Shown: one piece after another, positions 43,291 to 51,966 of the stretch
How positions within the stretch are numbered: position 1 is the first letter of the stretch
Layout of the letters: every line of letters starts with the position of its first letter
Assembly: GCF_000515315.1 (NCBI RefSeq)
Contig: NZ_KI911562.1
Span: 1,012,505-1,076,504 of the forward strand
Source of the DNA: Asinibacterium sp. OR53
GTDB lineage: Bacteria > Bacteroidota > Bacteroidia > Chitinophagales > Chitinophagaceae
Direction of reading: 5' to 3'
Length of the DNA: 64,000 nucleotides
Notes under the pieces: generated by a model
What the model was told of the DNA's origin: nothing
The model's database searches: none
Seen by the model: the letters and a program-made list of their open reading frames with translations, nothing else
Program-made: the position numbers and the translations under genes

Positions 43291-44538
43291 TTAATACCGG
43301 AAGGCACTTGCCATGCGATCCTGTTCAGTTTTTCTGATACCGATTTTACCAGCTATTACCGCCCACTGTTGTACAGCCAGTTTTACTTCCGTGATAATGG
43401 AATTCATTTGCTCGTTTCGCAACTGAAAAAAAGTACCTACACTTTTTGCAAGTTCAAAATCCAGGGCGTTGTTGTCCATATCAATATTCAGGGCGAGGCC
43501 ATCTTTGTCTACAGAAGGATTGAGGTCGTAAGCAGGCGAAAGGCGCCATCCATTGTTTACCACGATGAATCCATGGTTTCGGAAATGATCATCGGTGTTA
43601 GATACTGCAATATTAAAAACAATCCTGCGCCAGAGTTGCTCGAGGTCTGCAGCGATATAAGACCCTGAAAATTGGATGAATTCAGCCATCTCCAGGTAAC
43701 TGCCCGGATGATCCCGGATGGTATCTTCGTTATTACCTGTCATGGTCATAGCAGAGGCGAAATGAATGCGTTCTCCGTTCAACCGGTCGAACCGTTTAGT
43801 AAAAAAGGTATGATATTTCCCGGCAACCTTTTCCAACCTTGATTCCGACATTTGCACACCGGCTAGTTGTGCCAGGCGATAAACCAGGTATTCCCAGGCT
43901 GCTTTATCATTGTTATCGTTGGCAGAAGGAAATTTAGCGATCCATGGGTGACGTTGATCATCCAAAACATTGGCTTTTGGCCGGGCCCCACCCAGGGATG
44001 AGCCTGGTGCAATTAATAGAGCGATCCATTTTTTTATTGCTTCATTATCCTTGTCTTCTTCAATCACTTTTGCTGCATATTGCAATTCCTTTACGTGAGA
44101 CCAATGCGGTGTTGGCGCTTCAGCATTGTTATCGAGGAAAGGCCCTTCGGGGTCCTTTTTAAAACGCAGAGCACCCATTCTGCTTTCATCATAAACGCCC
44201 AGTAAAAAATCGATATCGTATAGAGTTGGCGTCGGTTTACCTTCTTCCCATGCCTGTTGTGCTGCCCGTCTTTTCATGAGGGTTCGTCCCCAGGTATCGG
44301 GCATGGAGTCAAGAAAAACGCCGAAATTCTCTTTTTCTTTTGGGTATTGCGCACCTGTGTACCACTCGATATCCGGATCGAGCACCAGTTGCGCTTTCGT
44401 GCTGATCCAATCTTTGTTGTATTCGAAGCTGAATGCTTTTTTGCCCTTTGCCTGTTGGGCAGTGAGCACCCCAATGCATTGCGGAACTTCCATCCCTTGC
44501 CAGTGTACATAAACCCATATATCTGTATTTACAGCCAT
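43291..44538 (-). CDS. hipA: HipA-type serine/threonine kinase toxin
   Basis: A 415-residue HipA-family kinase. Key parts are the glycine-rich loop SSLGGARPKANV, Lys202 (IAKFPS), the catalytic loop NTDDHFRN with Asp316, and Asp338 in the SPAYDLNPS metal-binding motif. In the family, HipA phosphorylates a translation-related target (GltX in E. coli) and halts growth, and HipB neutralises it. hipB is two bases upstream. All catalytic residues are present, so the toxin should be active. Target and trigger are unknown. Confidence 0.91.
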   Translation of the reverse strand: MAVNTDIWVYVHWQGMEVPQCIGVLTAQQAKGKKAFSFEYNKDWISTKAQLVLDPDIEWYTGAQYPKEKENFGVFLDSMPDTWGRTLMKRRAAQQAWEEGKPTPTLYDIDFLLGVYDESRMGALRFKKDPEGPFLDNNAEAPTPHWSHVKELQYAAKVIEEDKDNEAIKKWIALLIAPGSSLGGARPKANVLDDQRHPWIAKFPSANDNNDKAAWEYLVYRLAQLAGVQMSESRLEKVAGKYHTFFTKRFDRLNGERIHFASAMTMTGNNEDTIRDHPGSYLEMAEFIQFSGSYIAADLEQLWRRIVFNIAVSNTDDHFRNHGFIVVNNGWRLSPAYDLNPSVDKDGLALNIDMDNNALDFELAKSVGTFFQLRNEQMNSIITEVKLAVQQWAVIAGKIGIRKTEQDRMASAFRY

Positions 44539-44540
44539 AG

Positions 44541-44837
44541 CTATTTAGTGTTTATGAGTTCCAGGTCTTGCAGTTTGCGCCCAAAACTGTCGTCTGCCGC
44601 CAGCTTAAGAAAGTCATCTTGTAAGCCTAAGACCCTTAGCGTATTGAAATAGGCTCCCAATGATACGCTCGGGTTCCCTCTTTCTATCTCATACAGTGTT
44701 GAACGATCAATTCCTGCCCGTTCGGCAGTCTGCATAGTGGTGAGCTTACGCCGTTTTCGCGCAAGTTTGATCTGCTCACCCACCTGCTCCAGGATCTTTT
44801 GGTGTTTGGGGAATACTATTTGCTTTTTTGATCTCAT
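44541..44837 (-). CDS. hipB: HipB-type antitoxin, XRE helix-turn-helix protein
   Basis: A 98-residue DNA-binding protein. The HTH spans about residues 22-60 (LARKRRKLTTMQTAERAG then STLYEIERG). It has the role of antitoxin and autorepressor of hipBA. ATG at 44837 is chosen because the in-frame extension upstream is hydrophobic and runs through the operator. That start codon lies inside the left arm of a 13-bp inverted repeat. The C-terminal tail is longer than in some HipB proteins. Confidence 0.88.
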   Translation of the reverse strand: MRSKKQIVFPKHQKILEQVGEQIKLARKRRKLTTMQTAERAGIDRSTLYEIERGNPSVSLGAYFNTLRVLGLQDDFLKLAADDSFGRKLQDLELINTK

Positions 44838-44889
44838 TTGTTGGTTATTATCCGCAAAATACGTTAATTTGTAGAAAATAACCAACAAA
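44837..44889 (-). promoter_or_regulatory. hipBA operator, 13-bp perfect inverted repeat
   Basis: TTTGTTGGTTATT at 44837-44849 and its exact reverse complement at 44877-44889 are separated by 27 bases. The left arm overlaps the hipB start codon and a near-consensus -7 element lies in the spacer on the minus strand. Repression by HipB dimers bound to both arms is the natural reading. Confidence 0.58.
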
Positions 44890-44952
44890 ATAAAGCGCTT
44901 GAAAAATTTGAGCAGTTTAAAGGGGGTAATTATTACGCTACAGATCCCGTTC

Positions 44953-45015
44953 AACAACTGGCAAACGGTGTTTAACAGTTGTCAGATTCCATCCAACAGT
45001 TGGTAGAAACCGTGC
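44953..45015. repeat. Three imperfect 21-base direct repeats
   Basis: Units start at 44953, 44974 and 44995, each opening with AACA. Units two and three share 15 of 21 positions; the first shares 11 of 21 with the third. A further partial copy may precede at 44932. They lie between the hipBA operator and a small gene. Function unknown; they may be operators or remnants of a coding repeat. Confidence 0.4.
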
Positions 45016-45022
45016 CACAGTC

Positions 45023-45151
45023 TTATTTCTGATATTTTCTACCTGGTCCCCAGTAATACCATACAAATACCCAACCCCGCAAAGCGCTGTATGGGAGGGC
45101 AATACCCATCATCAAGGAGAGTCCCATACACAAAAAGAGAAACCGGATCAT
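45023..45151 (-). CDS. 42-residue membrane microprotein
   Basis: An open frame with ATG at 45151, five bases after the stop of the MFS gene, ending with TAA at 45023. The product starts MIRFLFLCMGLSLMMGIALP, a strong hydrophobic segment, and ends with an aromatic and basic tail (GWVFVWYYWGPGRKYQK). It is too short for routine gene finders. A signal-anchor helix plus a W/Y-rich tail and tight linkage to the exporter gene suggest a small membrane protein that may associate with it. No homologue is recognised, and a chance frame cannot be excluded. Confidence 0.5.
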   Translation of the reverse strand: MIRFLFLCMGLSLMMGIALPYSALRGWVFVWYYWGPGRKYQK

Positions 45152-45156
45152 TATAT

Positions 45157-46527
45157 TTATAAAGCAGGTAATATTCTATTGCTCACAACCGTATTGACCA
45201 AGATCGACAATAAGCTGAGCAAGGCACACAATAGTGCTCCTAATCCCATGGCACTTGATGAAAATAATGCGTCACCCGGGTGCCAGATTCTGATAATGGT
45301 CCACACAAATGCAATGCCTATGCCGCAGCCGGCTGAATAGCTGGTAGCTTGTAACCCAGCAGCCATCCCATGGTCTTCTGGGTCGGCATAGCGTACAGAT
45401 AAAGCCGTGATGCTGGGATAAGCAATGGCCATTGACAATCCGTTGTTGAAAAGAACAGACAGCAGCAGCCATCCCCAATGATATTGCCGGCAGCAAATGG
45501 CCAATAAAAGGCCGCTCAGCGTCATGAAAGCCAATCCAATGTTCACAACAGCCGTAAGTGACCATCTTTTTTGCAATAGAGGCAGCCACCATTTCGATAC
45601 AGCCGCAGACAATATGCTGAACGGGAACAACAACAAACCGGTTTCTATCAATGACAAGGACACTACTTGCTGAACATAAATAGAAAGGAGAGAAATATAA
45701 CTCATGAAAGAAGCACCCATTAACACACCCGTGAGGTTACTACTAATGATGCCATTGTTCTTAAAAAGATCGGTATTGAACAAAGGAGTAGCATTCCTTT
45801 TTTCGAAATAACGGAACAGAACGAAAAACAATACGGCTAATGCCAGTGCCGGCAGCAATAGTACCTGGTGTGTTTTGGAACCACTTGCATGGATGGTGAA
45901 AGTCAGCAGTAACAAAACCAAGGTTAGTAAAGTGCCACCCCAAAAATCACTGTCTTCTTGTCGCAAGGCTTTTTTGTCGGCAGGGATTATTTTCAATGCC
46001 AGCAGAATAATGGGAGTGATGATGAATACGTTCAGACCAAATATCCATTTCCAACCCAGGCTGCTCACAATGATGGCACCGAATACCAGGCCCGATGCAA
46101 AGCCAATGGCAGCAAAGGCGCCAAATATACCTAACCCCCTGTTCACTTCCGTGGCATCATCGTAAAGGTTGCTGATGATAGAGATGGCTGCGGGAATGGC
46201 AAATGCTGCGCCAACTCCCTGGGCCGCACGGCATACCAGTAAAAAGGAAAGCGAAGTGGCAAAGAAAGCCGCCAGGGATGCGAGCAGGAAAATACCAGAA
46301 CCTGTTATGTAAATGCGCCTCCTGCCCAGCTTGTCGGATAAGCGGCCACCCAGCAAGAGAAATCCTCCATAAAAGAGTACGTAGATAGACTGTATCCAAT
46401 CGAAATAATCTGCAGCCGAATGCCATTCTCTTTGCAACGAGGGGATGGCCAGGTTGACGGCCGACACGTCTATCGTTTCAAAGAAAACAGACAAACAGGC
46501 AATCAGGAGGATTATCTTTTTCTGCAT
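45157..46527 (-). CDS. MFS transporter, DHA2-like (EmrB/QacA type)
   Basis: A 456-residue major facilitator with about 14 hydrophobic helices. Family markers are DVSAVNLAIPSLQREW in the first helix, the loop motif GGRLSDKLGRRR and the antiporter motif region GIFGAFAAIGFASGLVFG. DHA2 members export drugs, dyes or other hydrophobic compounds by proton antiport. Substrate unknown. It is followed on the same strand by a 42-residue microprotein gene and then hipBA. Confidence 0.88.
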   Translation of the reverse strand: MQKKIILLIACLSVFFETIDVSAVNLAIPSLQREWHSAADYFDWIQSIYVLFYGGFLLLGGRLSDKLGRRRIYITGSGIFLLASLAAFFATSLSFLLVCRAAQGVGAAFAIPAAISIISNLYDDATEVNRGLGIFGAFAAIGFASGLVFGAIIVSSLGWKWIFGLNVFIITPIILLALKIIPADKKALRQEDSDFWGGTLLTLVLLLLTFTIHASGSKTHQVLLLPALALAVLFFVLFRYFEKRNATPLFNTDLFKNNGIISSNLTGVLMGASFMSYISLLSIYVQQVVSLSLIETGLLLFPFSILSAAVSKWWLPLLQKRWSLTAVVNIGLAFMTLSGLLLAICCRQYHWGWLLLSVLFNNGLSMAIAYPSITALSVRYADPEDHGMAAGLQATSYSAGCGIGIAFVWTIIRIWHPGDALFSSSAMGLGALLCALLSLLSILVNTVVSNRILPAL

Positions 46528-46613
46528 AGGGCCGCTATTTAAGTAAAGGTGGCCTTTCTTCGCAGAAATCCTGTGCGCTGTACAAACATTCTGTTATAAG
46601 TATTGTAGTGCTA

Positions 46614-47693
46614 TCAAACCCTGTAACAAACAGCATTGATATTCATCCCCGCCCCAACCGACGCAAATAAGATCACATCGCCGCGCTGTATATCATGATT
46701 GTCCAGTATACCTCTTTTCACTAAATCAAAGAGTGTAGGAATGGTGGCAACAGAGCTGTTGCCCAGCTTGTGAATGCTCATAGGCATTACATGCTCGGGA
46801 ATATCTTTCAACCCGTATAACTTGTACAATACTTTAATAAAGCCTTCATCCATTTTTTCATTCGCCTGGTGCAGGAAGAATTTTTTTACTTCCGTTACAT
46901 GTATGCCCGCTTTTTCCAGGCAGGCTTTCATGGCTAATGGAACATGCTTCATGGCATACTCGTATACTTTTCTTCCTTTCATCTTAATATACCGCACATA
47001 GGGGTCGGCGCCAGGCTGGTAAGATTTGCCCATGCTCAAGTAATAAGCTTCGTCTACACAATGGCTTTGCACACTCGAAGCCAGTATGCCGCTGCCATTT
47101 TCCAAAGGCTCCAGCGCTTCAATTACACTGGCGCCGGCGCCATCGCTGAAGATCATACTATCGCGGTCGTATTTGTCTATCACCCGGCTCAGCGTTTCCG
47201 TTCCAATCACCAAGCATTTTTTGGCAATGCCCGCTTTAATAAAAGCATCGGCTTGTATTACCCCCTGTATCCAACCAGGGCAACCGAACAACAGGTCATA
47301 AGCCACGCAATTGGGGTTGCGGATGCCCAGCGCCTGTTTCACGCGCGAGGCCAGTGCAGGTAATATATCGGTCTGGATGGTATGCTTCACCACATTACCA
47401 AAATTGTGCGCAACAATGATCTGGTCCAGCGTTTCGGGGTCTATGCCCGCATCTTCAATGGCATGCTTGGCAGCTACAATGGCCATGTCGGAAGCGTTGA
47501 ATTCATCACCTACATAACGGCGTTCTTCAATACCCGTGATATCGCGGAACTTTTCAATGATCTCGTTGGGGGCCGATACAATGCGTTCGTGGTCTTCTGT
47601 AAAGAAATCCTGCGATACAAATTCCTGGTTGGTCTTGATATGCGGAGGGATATAGCTTCCTATACCCGTAATAACGGTTCTGAGTGGCAGCAT
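46614..47693 (-). CDS. 3-oxoacyl-ACP synthase III family protein (FabH-like)
   Basis: A 359-residue ketosynthase III. The catalytic triad is Cys138 (LLFGCPGW), His275 (FFLHQANEK) and Asn312 (KLGNSSVAT). It diverges from the short FabH that starts fatty acid synthesis: longer by about 30 residues, with an insert near residues 100-125. Such paralogues condense unusual acyl starters, for example in branched lipids, aryl polyenes or dialkylresorcinols, but no partner genes are here. A TAGATTTG sequence on the minus strand near 47710-47717 may be its -7 element. Confidence 0.86.
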   Translation of the reverse strand: MLPLRTVITGIGSYIPPHIKTNQEFVSQDFFTEDHERIVSAPNEIIEKFRDITGIEERRYVGDEFNASDMAIVAAKHAIEDAGIDPETLDQIIVAHNFGNVVKHTIQTDILPALASRVKQALGIRNPNCVAYDLLFGCPGWIQGVIQADAFIKAGIAKKCLVIGTETLSRVIDKYDRDSMIFSDGAGASVIEALEPLENGSGILASSVQSHCVDEAYYLSMGKSYQPGADPYVRYIKMKGRKVYEYAMKHVPLAMKACLEKAGIHVTEVKKFFLHQANEKMDEGFIKVLYKLYGLKDIPEHVMPMSIHKLGNSSVATIPTLFDLVKRGILDNHDIQRGDVILFASVGAGMNINAVCYRV

Positions 47694-47808
47694 GGCATTA
47701 TGATTGGCCCAAATCTAATCATTTGTGGCATTATAATTGAATGTATATGCAGCGAAGGGCAATATAGCACTGTCATACTAATACCCCCCTTCCGCGGTTT
47801 ATACTGTT

Positions 47809-48084
47809 ATGGTAAAACCATTCATTAATATGTACATCCAGAGTCTACAACCCATTTTGGTAGAGCATAGCAGCTACCTCACCGTGCAGTCGGATAAAAA
47901 CGCGCGGCTGGTACTGAAAGTGCTGGATGTGGAAGGGCGCATGGCCAAAACCATGGTTACCAGTATCACCGAAGGTATCCAGCAACTGGTACTGAATATG
48001 AGCGACCTGGGAACCGGCCGTTACATCATCAACGCCTTTGCAGAAGATGTATTCATCAAATCGATCCGTTTCGAAAAACAATAA
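47809..48084 (+). CDS. Short protein resembling a type IX secretion C-terminal sorting domain
   Basis: A 91-residue protein (or 84 from a second Met at 47830). Its body has the pattern of a T9SS type A sorting tail: a beta strand, then VLKVLDVEGRMAKTM, QQLVLNMSDLGTGRYIINAF and a final strand FIKSIRFEKQ. Such domains normally end a large secreted cargo protein, yet here there is no cargo and no signal peptide. It may be a remnant, a stand-alone domain with an intracellular role, or a decoy for the sorting machinery. Confidence 0.62.
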   Translation: MVKPFINMYIQSLQPILVEHSSYLTVQSDKNARLVLKVLDVEGRMAKTMVTSITEGIQQLVLNMSDLGTGRYIINAFAEDVFIKSIRFEKQ

Positions 48085-48174
48085 CCCCTCAGGTATCTAC
48101 ATCAGGTACTAATTTGCGTTAGTTTTGTATTTTTCCAGGCTAAACCGCATTCCTGATTCTTAAAACCAAATCCC

Positions 48175-49119
48175 ATGGCTATTCCGGTGGTAGACCTTGC
48201 CGATTTCCTGAGTGGCAACGCCCAACAAAAGGCGGCCTTTGTACAGGAACTGGGAAAAGCTTACGAAGAAGTAGGCTTTGTTGCAGTGAAAAATCATGGC
48301 ATACCCGATGCATTGATCGCCGACCAATACGAACACGTTCAACAATTCTTTGCGTTGCCTCTCGAGAAAAAGCTGACTTACGAAATTCCCGGGCTGGCCG
48401 GCCAGCGGGGCTATACCAGTTTCGGCCGTGAACATGCCAAAGGCAGTGAGGCTCCCGATCTGAAAGAATTCTTCCAATACGGACAAACCGTGGAAGACAA
48501 CGACCCCATCAAAGCTGAATACCCCGATAACGTATCGGTAAAAGAAATTACCCCTTTCAATAAAACCCTGTTCGAAGCCTACCGCAATTTTGAAAAAAGC
48601 GGCAAGGCGCTGTTACGGGCCATCGCCCTTTACCTGGGGCTCGATGAACATTATTTCGATGCACACATCAAGAATGGTAATTCCATCCTGCGCTGCATAC
48701 ACTATCCGCCCATTACCAACGAACCCAAAAGCGCCATTCGTGCCGAGCAACACGAAGACATCAACCTCATTACTTTACTGGTAGGCGCTTCGGCCGATGG
48801 TTTGCAAATACTCACCAAGCAAGGCGAATGGGTGAACGTAACATCCTTACCCGAGCAAATTGTGGTGAATGTGGGTGATATGCTGCAACGCTTAACCAAT
48901 AACAAGTTGCGCAGTACCACACACCGTGTGGTGAACCCACCCCGCAACCTGTGGCATACCAGCCGCTTCTCTATGCCGTTCTTCCTGCATCCGCGCAGCG
49001 AAATGAGCCTCGCCTGCCTGGAGAGCTGTATCGATGCATCGCATCCCAAAGCTTACCCCGATGCTACTGCCGGTGAATACCTGGACGAACGTTTACGCGA
49101 GATAGGACTTAAAAAATAG
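48175..49119 (+). CDS. 2-oxoglutarate/Fe(II)-dependent dioxygenase (isopenicillin N synthase-like)
   Basis: A 314-residue non-haem iron oxygenase. The facial triad is His193, Asp195 (EQHEDIN) and His250 (THRVV), and Arg264 in the RxS motif (SRFSMPF) would bind 2-oxoglutarate. The N-terminal DIOX_N region ([10 protein letters not shown]) is typical. Members hydroxylate or desaturate small molecules; no substrate is visible. The chromate-transporter gene starts two bases after its stop, which suggests one operon. A TAGTTTTG sequence at 48120-48127 may be the -7 element. Confidence 0.88.
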   Translation: MAIPVVDLADFLSGNAQQKAAFVQELGKAYEEVGFVAVKNHGIPDALIADQYEHVQQFFALPLEKKLTYEIPGLAGQRGYTSFGREHAKGSEAPDLKEFFQYGQTVEDNDPIKAEYPDNVSVKEITPFNKTLFEAYRNFEKSGKALLRAIALYLGLDEHYFDAHIKNGNSILRCIHYPPITNEPKSAIRAEQHEDINLITLLVGASADGLQILTKQGEWVNVTSLPEQIVVNVGDMLQRLTNNKLRSTTHRVVNPPRNLWHTSRFSMPFFLHPRSEMSLACLESCIDASHPKAYPDATAGEYLDERLREIGLKK

Positions 49120-49120
49120 C

Positions 49121-50377
49121 TTGATACTGGTTCGACACATATCTTTTTTACGGGCTGTATTATGGCACAGCATCACTGCTTTCGGCGGTCCGCAAGGCCA
49201 CTTGGGCATGATGATGAAAACATTTGTACAGCAGCGGCGCGATATTACCGCGGAAGAGCTGATGGAGTACAATGGTTTCTGTCAGCTGCTGCCCGGCGCC
49301 TCGTCTACCCAAACACTCACACTGATAGGCTATAAAAGAGGAGGCATTCCGCTGGCCATCCTTACTTTAATGATATGGATATTACCCGCCTGCACCATTA
49401 TGAGCGGGCTTTCTTTTTTACTGGAATATTTTTCAATGGAACATAGCCGGAAAGATATTTTCCAGTTTATCCAGCCCATGGCCATCGGCTTTATTGCCTA
49501 TTCTACTTTCCGCATCTTTGGCATAGCCATACACAATACCATTACACGCGTGATCATGGTAGTGGCCACGGTAGCTACGTTTGTAGGGTTCAAAACACCC
49601 TGGATATTCCCCGCATTGATCATAGCAGCGGGTATCGCCACCAATTTCAGCGACAAACGCATCCCGCAAAAAGGCATCCCGCCCAAGAAAGTGAACTGGG
49701 GCAACCTGCTCATCTTCTTTGCCATCTTCGGTATCGCCGGTTATTTCTCTGAAACAGCCGCCACACAAAACTGGAAAACGCGCAAAGAGTTCAACCTATT
49801 TGAAAACTCCTTCCGTACCGGCAGCTTCGTATTCGGAGGCGGCGATGTGCTGATGACTTATATGTATGAGCAGTACGTAACACGCCCCACTACCAGGCAT
49901 ATACGTGAAAAAAGGCCCGATGTACTTAAAATGACCAAGGAAGAATTCCTCACTGGTTCGGGAATGGTAAGGGCCATACCTGGTCCTGTGTTTTCCATCA
50001 ACGCATATACGGGTGGTATGTTGCTGCGGGGCAAGGGGCCGGGCTTCCAGTTATTGGGTTGCTTCATTGGAACGATTGCCATTTTTCTGCCCAGCATCTT
50101 ATTGGTATTGTTCTTTTTCCCCGTATGGCATAACCTCAAACGCTATGCGGTCATCTTCCGTTCGCTCGAAGGTATCAACGCTTCAGTGGTGGGCATCATG
50201 GCGGGCGCTACCTGTTACCTGATGAAAGATACTTTTCTTACCCAATTATGGCAGGGACAGGCAATAGCAATATGGGATATTGCCATCATCGCAGCTACTT
50301 TTTTCATCCTTTCCCGCAACCGCATACCGGCACCCTATATAGTAATGGGCTGCCTTTTATTGGGTGTGCTGGCCTGA
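49121..50377 (+). CDS. chrA: Chromate transporter ChrA-family protein
   Basis: A 418-residue bidomain CHR-superfamily transporter. Each half has the family pattern: [11 protein letters not shown] in the first half, [16 protein letters not shown] in the second, plus the [21 protein letters not shown] loop. ChrA exports chromate or sulfate-like anions. The start is a TTG, two bases after the dioxygenase stop, because the conserved FGGPQGH motif lies too close to the N-terminus for any later Met. Confidence 0.87.
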   Translation: MILVRHISFLRAVLWHSITAFGGPQGHLGMMMKTFVQQRRDITAEELMEYNGFCQLLPGASSTQTLTLIGYKRGGIPLAILTLMIWILPACTIMSGLSFLLEYFSMEHSRKDIFQFIQPMAIGFIAYSTFRIFGIAIHNTITRVIMVVATVATFVGFKTPWIFPALIIAAGIATNFSDKRIPQKGIPPKKVNWGNLLIFFAIFGIAGYFSETAATQNWKTRKEFNLFENSFRTGSFVFGGGDVLMTYMYEQYVTRPTTRHIREKRPDVLKMTKEEFLTGSGMVRAIPGPVFSINAYTGGMLLRGKGPGFQLLGCFIGTIAIFLPSILLVLFFFPVWHNLKRYAVIFRSLEGINASVVGIMAGATCYLMKDTFLTQLWQGQAIAIWDIAIIAATFFILSRNRIPAPYIVMGCLLLGVLA

Positions 50378-50414
50378 ATCATTTTCTGTTTACAAAAAAC
50401 TTGTATATTAGAGT

Positions 50415-51158
50415 ATGGTCACATTAGCACTCTACAATCTGAAAGGTGGTGTTGGTAAGACGGCCGCCTCAATCAACCTGGCTTATTTAGCTGCCAGGGA
50501 AGGATATAAAACATTGGTATGGGATTTAGACCCGCAGGGGTCTTCTTCATTTTACCTCGGCGCCAAAGCCCCGGTAAAAAATGAAGCCCGTAAATTGCTG
50601 AACGATGAAATGGAACTCACAGAAGCCATCCTGCCATCGCCGTATGAAAACCTCAGCATCATTCCGGCAGATATCTCTTCAAGGCAGGCAGATATTCTGT
50701 TGAATGAAATGAAGCAATCGAAACGAAAGCTCGCTTCCATGCTGGCAACTTTGAAGAAAGAGTACGCCGTTGTGATATTGGATTGTCCGCCCGGCATTTC
50801 TGTATTGCACGATGCGGTTTTCGTGGCGGCAGACTGGGTGCTGATGCCCAATATCCCTACTACTTTGTCTATCCGTTCTTATGAAACGGTAGATGGCTAT
50901 TTCAAAGAGAACGATTTCGACCGCTCTAAACTGAAATGCTTTTTCAGCATGGTAGATCATCGTAAGAACCTACACCACGAAGTGATGAATGATTTTTATA
51001 AAGACAAATATTTCCTGAAAAGTTATATACCCTATCTCAGTGATGTAGAGAAGATGGGCGTACACGAAGCGCCGCTGGAAACCTATGCTGCCAGCAGCTA
51101 TGCCGCGCAATGCTACCGCGATCTTTGGAAAGAGATCCGGAAAACCTGTATCGAATAA
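50415..51158 (+). CDS. Orphan ParA-type ATPase
   Basis: A 247-residue ATPase with the deviant Walker A motif LKGGVGKTAAS (Lys10 and Lys15), the switch DLDPQGSSS and Walker B VVILDCPP. It is a positioning ATPase of the ParA/Soj/MinD superfamily, but no parB gene or parS-like palindrome is nearby. Isolated members can place other cargoes such as chemoreceptors, carboxysomes or secretion machines. It overlaps no gene and is followed 11 bases later by an esterase gene, the possible cargo or partner. Confidence 0.88.
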   Translation: MVTLALYNLKGGVGKTAASINLAYLAAREGYKTLVWDLDPQGSSSFYLGAKAPVKNEARKLLNDEMELTEAILPSPYENLSIIPADISSRQADILLNEMKQSKRKLASMLATLKKEYAVVILDCPPGISVLHDAVFVAADWVLMPNIPTTLSIRSYETVDGYFKENDFDRSKLKCFFSMVDHRKNLHHEVMNDFYKDKYFLKSYIPYLSDVEKMGVHEAPLETYAASSYAAQCYRDLWKEIRKTCIE

Positions 51159-51169
51159 CCCTGTGCGTT

Positions 51170-51901
51170 ATGAAAAGAGAGATCACTGCCTGGTATAGCC
51201 CCGCCCTGGGAAAAGATATGCCCCTGGCATCTTACGGGCATTATGGATTTGCTTTGCTGCTGGTCCCTACTGCCGCCGCAGATTACCTCGAATACGAACG
51301 GTTTCAACTGATAGAATCATTGGCGCCCTATATCAACGGCGGTAAGATACGTGTGTTCAGTATCGACAGCATGAACCGTGAAAGCTGGATGAACAATGAA
51401 ATGCTGCCGGAACACAAAGCCATCCGGCACAACCAGTTCAACGAATATGTTTTCAACGAGGTGATTCCCTATATCCGCACGCATACCAGTAATGAAACAA
51501 TGATCTATACCTGCGGTGCCTCTTTTGGTGCACTGCATGCCATGAACCTTTTTTTAAAAAGACCCGATATCCTCAACGGCGCCATCAGCATGAGCGGCGT
51601 ATATGACCTTACTGAATACACCAAGGGTTTCTGGGACGACCAGGTGTATTATAACAGTCCCCAGCATTACCTGCCTAACCTTGCCGACACATGGTATTTA
51701 GATAAGATCAGGGCCAGCCACCACATACATATTTATACAGGCAGTGGTGCCTATGAAGACCCCAATGCATCGCGGAGCTTTGCGGGTATCCTGTACAACA
51801 AAGGAATCAACTACGACCTCGATGTATGGGGTGTGGAGATCAATCACGACTGGCCCACCTGGCGTGCCATGCTTCCTTACATCATTGACGTTAAATTTTA
51901 A
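51170..51901 (+). CDS. Alpha/beta-hydrolase esterase (PF00756-like)
   Basis: A 243-residue hydrolase related to esterase D and the antigen 85 group. The nucleophile elbow is CGASFGALHAM with Ser118. An acidic residue and the catalytic His are expected near INHDWPTW (residue about 231). No signal peptide is present, so it acts in the cytoplasm. Residues 1-30 form a beta sheet lid (TAWYSPALGKDMPLASYGH). The ATG at 51170 follows the ParA stop by 11 bases. Substrate unknown. Confidence 0.83.
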   Translation: MKREITAWYSPALGKDMPLASYGHYGFALLLVPTAAADYLEYERFQLIESLAPYINGGKIRVFSIDSMNRESWMNNEMLPEHKAIRHNQFNEYVFNEVIPYIRTHTSNETMIYTCGASFGALHAMNLFLKRPDILNGAISMSGVYDLTEYTKGFWDDQVYYNSPQHYLPNLADTWYLDKIRASHHIHIYTGSGAYEDPNASRSFAGILYNKGINYDLDVWGVEINHDWPTWRAMLPYIIDVKF

Positions 51902-51966
51902 CTACCTGTAAAAGAGTAGTTAATTCTGCGGAAGTCTGCCGGGGCTGTTATAATATTACAGCTCAA

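Noticed and set aside
44838..44957. A 40-residue hydrophobic N-terminal extension of HipB
   Set aside because: It would run through the inverted-repeat operator and add a membrane-like segment to a cytoplasmic antitoxin.
44953..45015. A CRISPR array from tandem 21-base units
   Set aside because: Units are imperfect, adjacent with no spacers, and no cas gene is near.
50415..51158. A plasmid partition locus
   Set aside because: ParA is present but no ParB, parS-like repeat, replication or mobilisation gene is seen, and the surrounding genes are metabolic.
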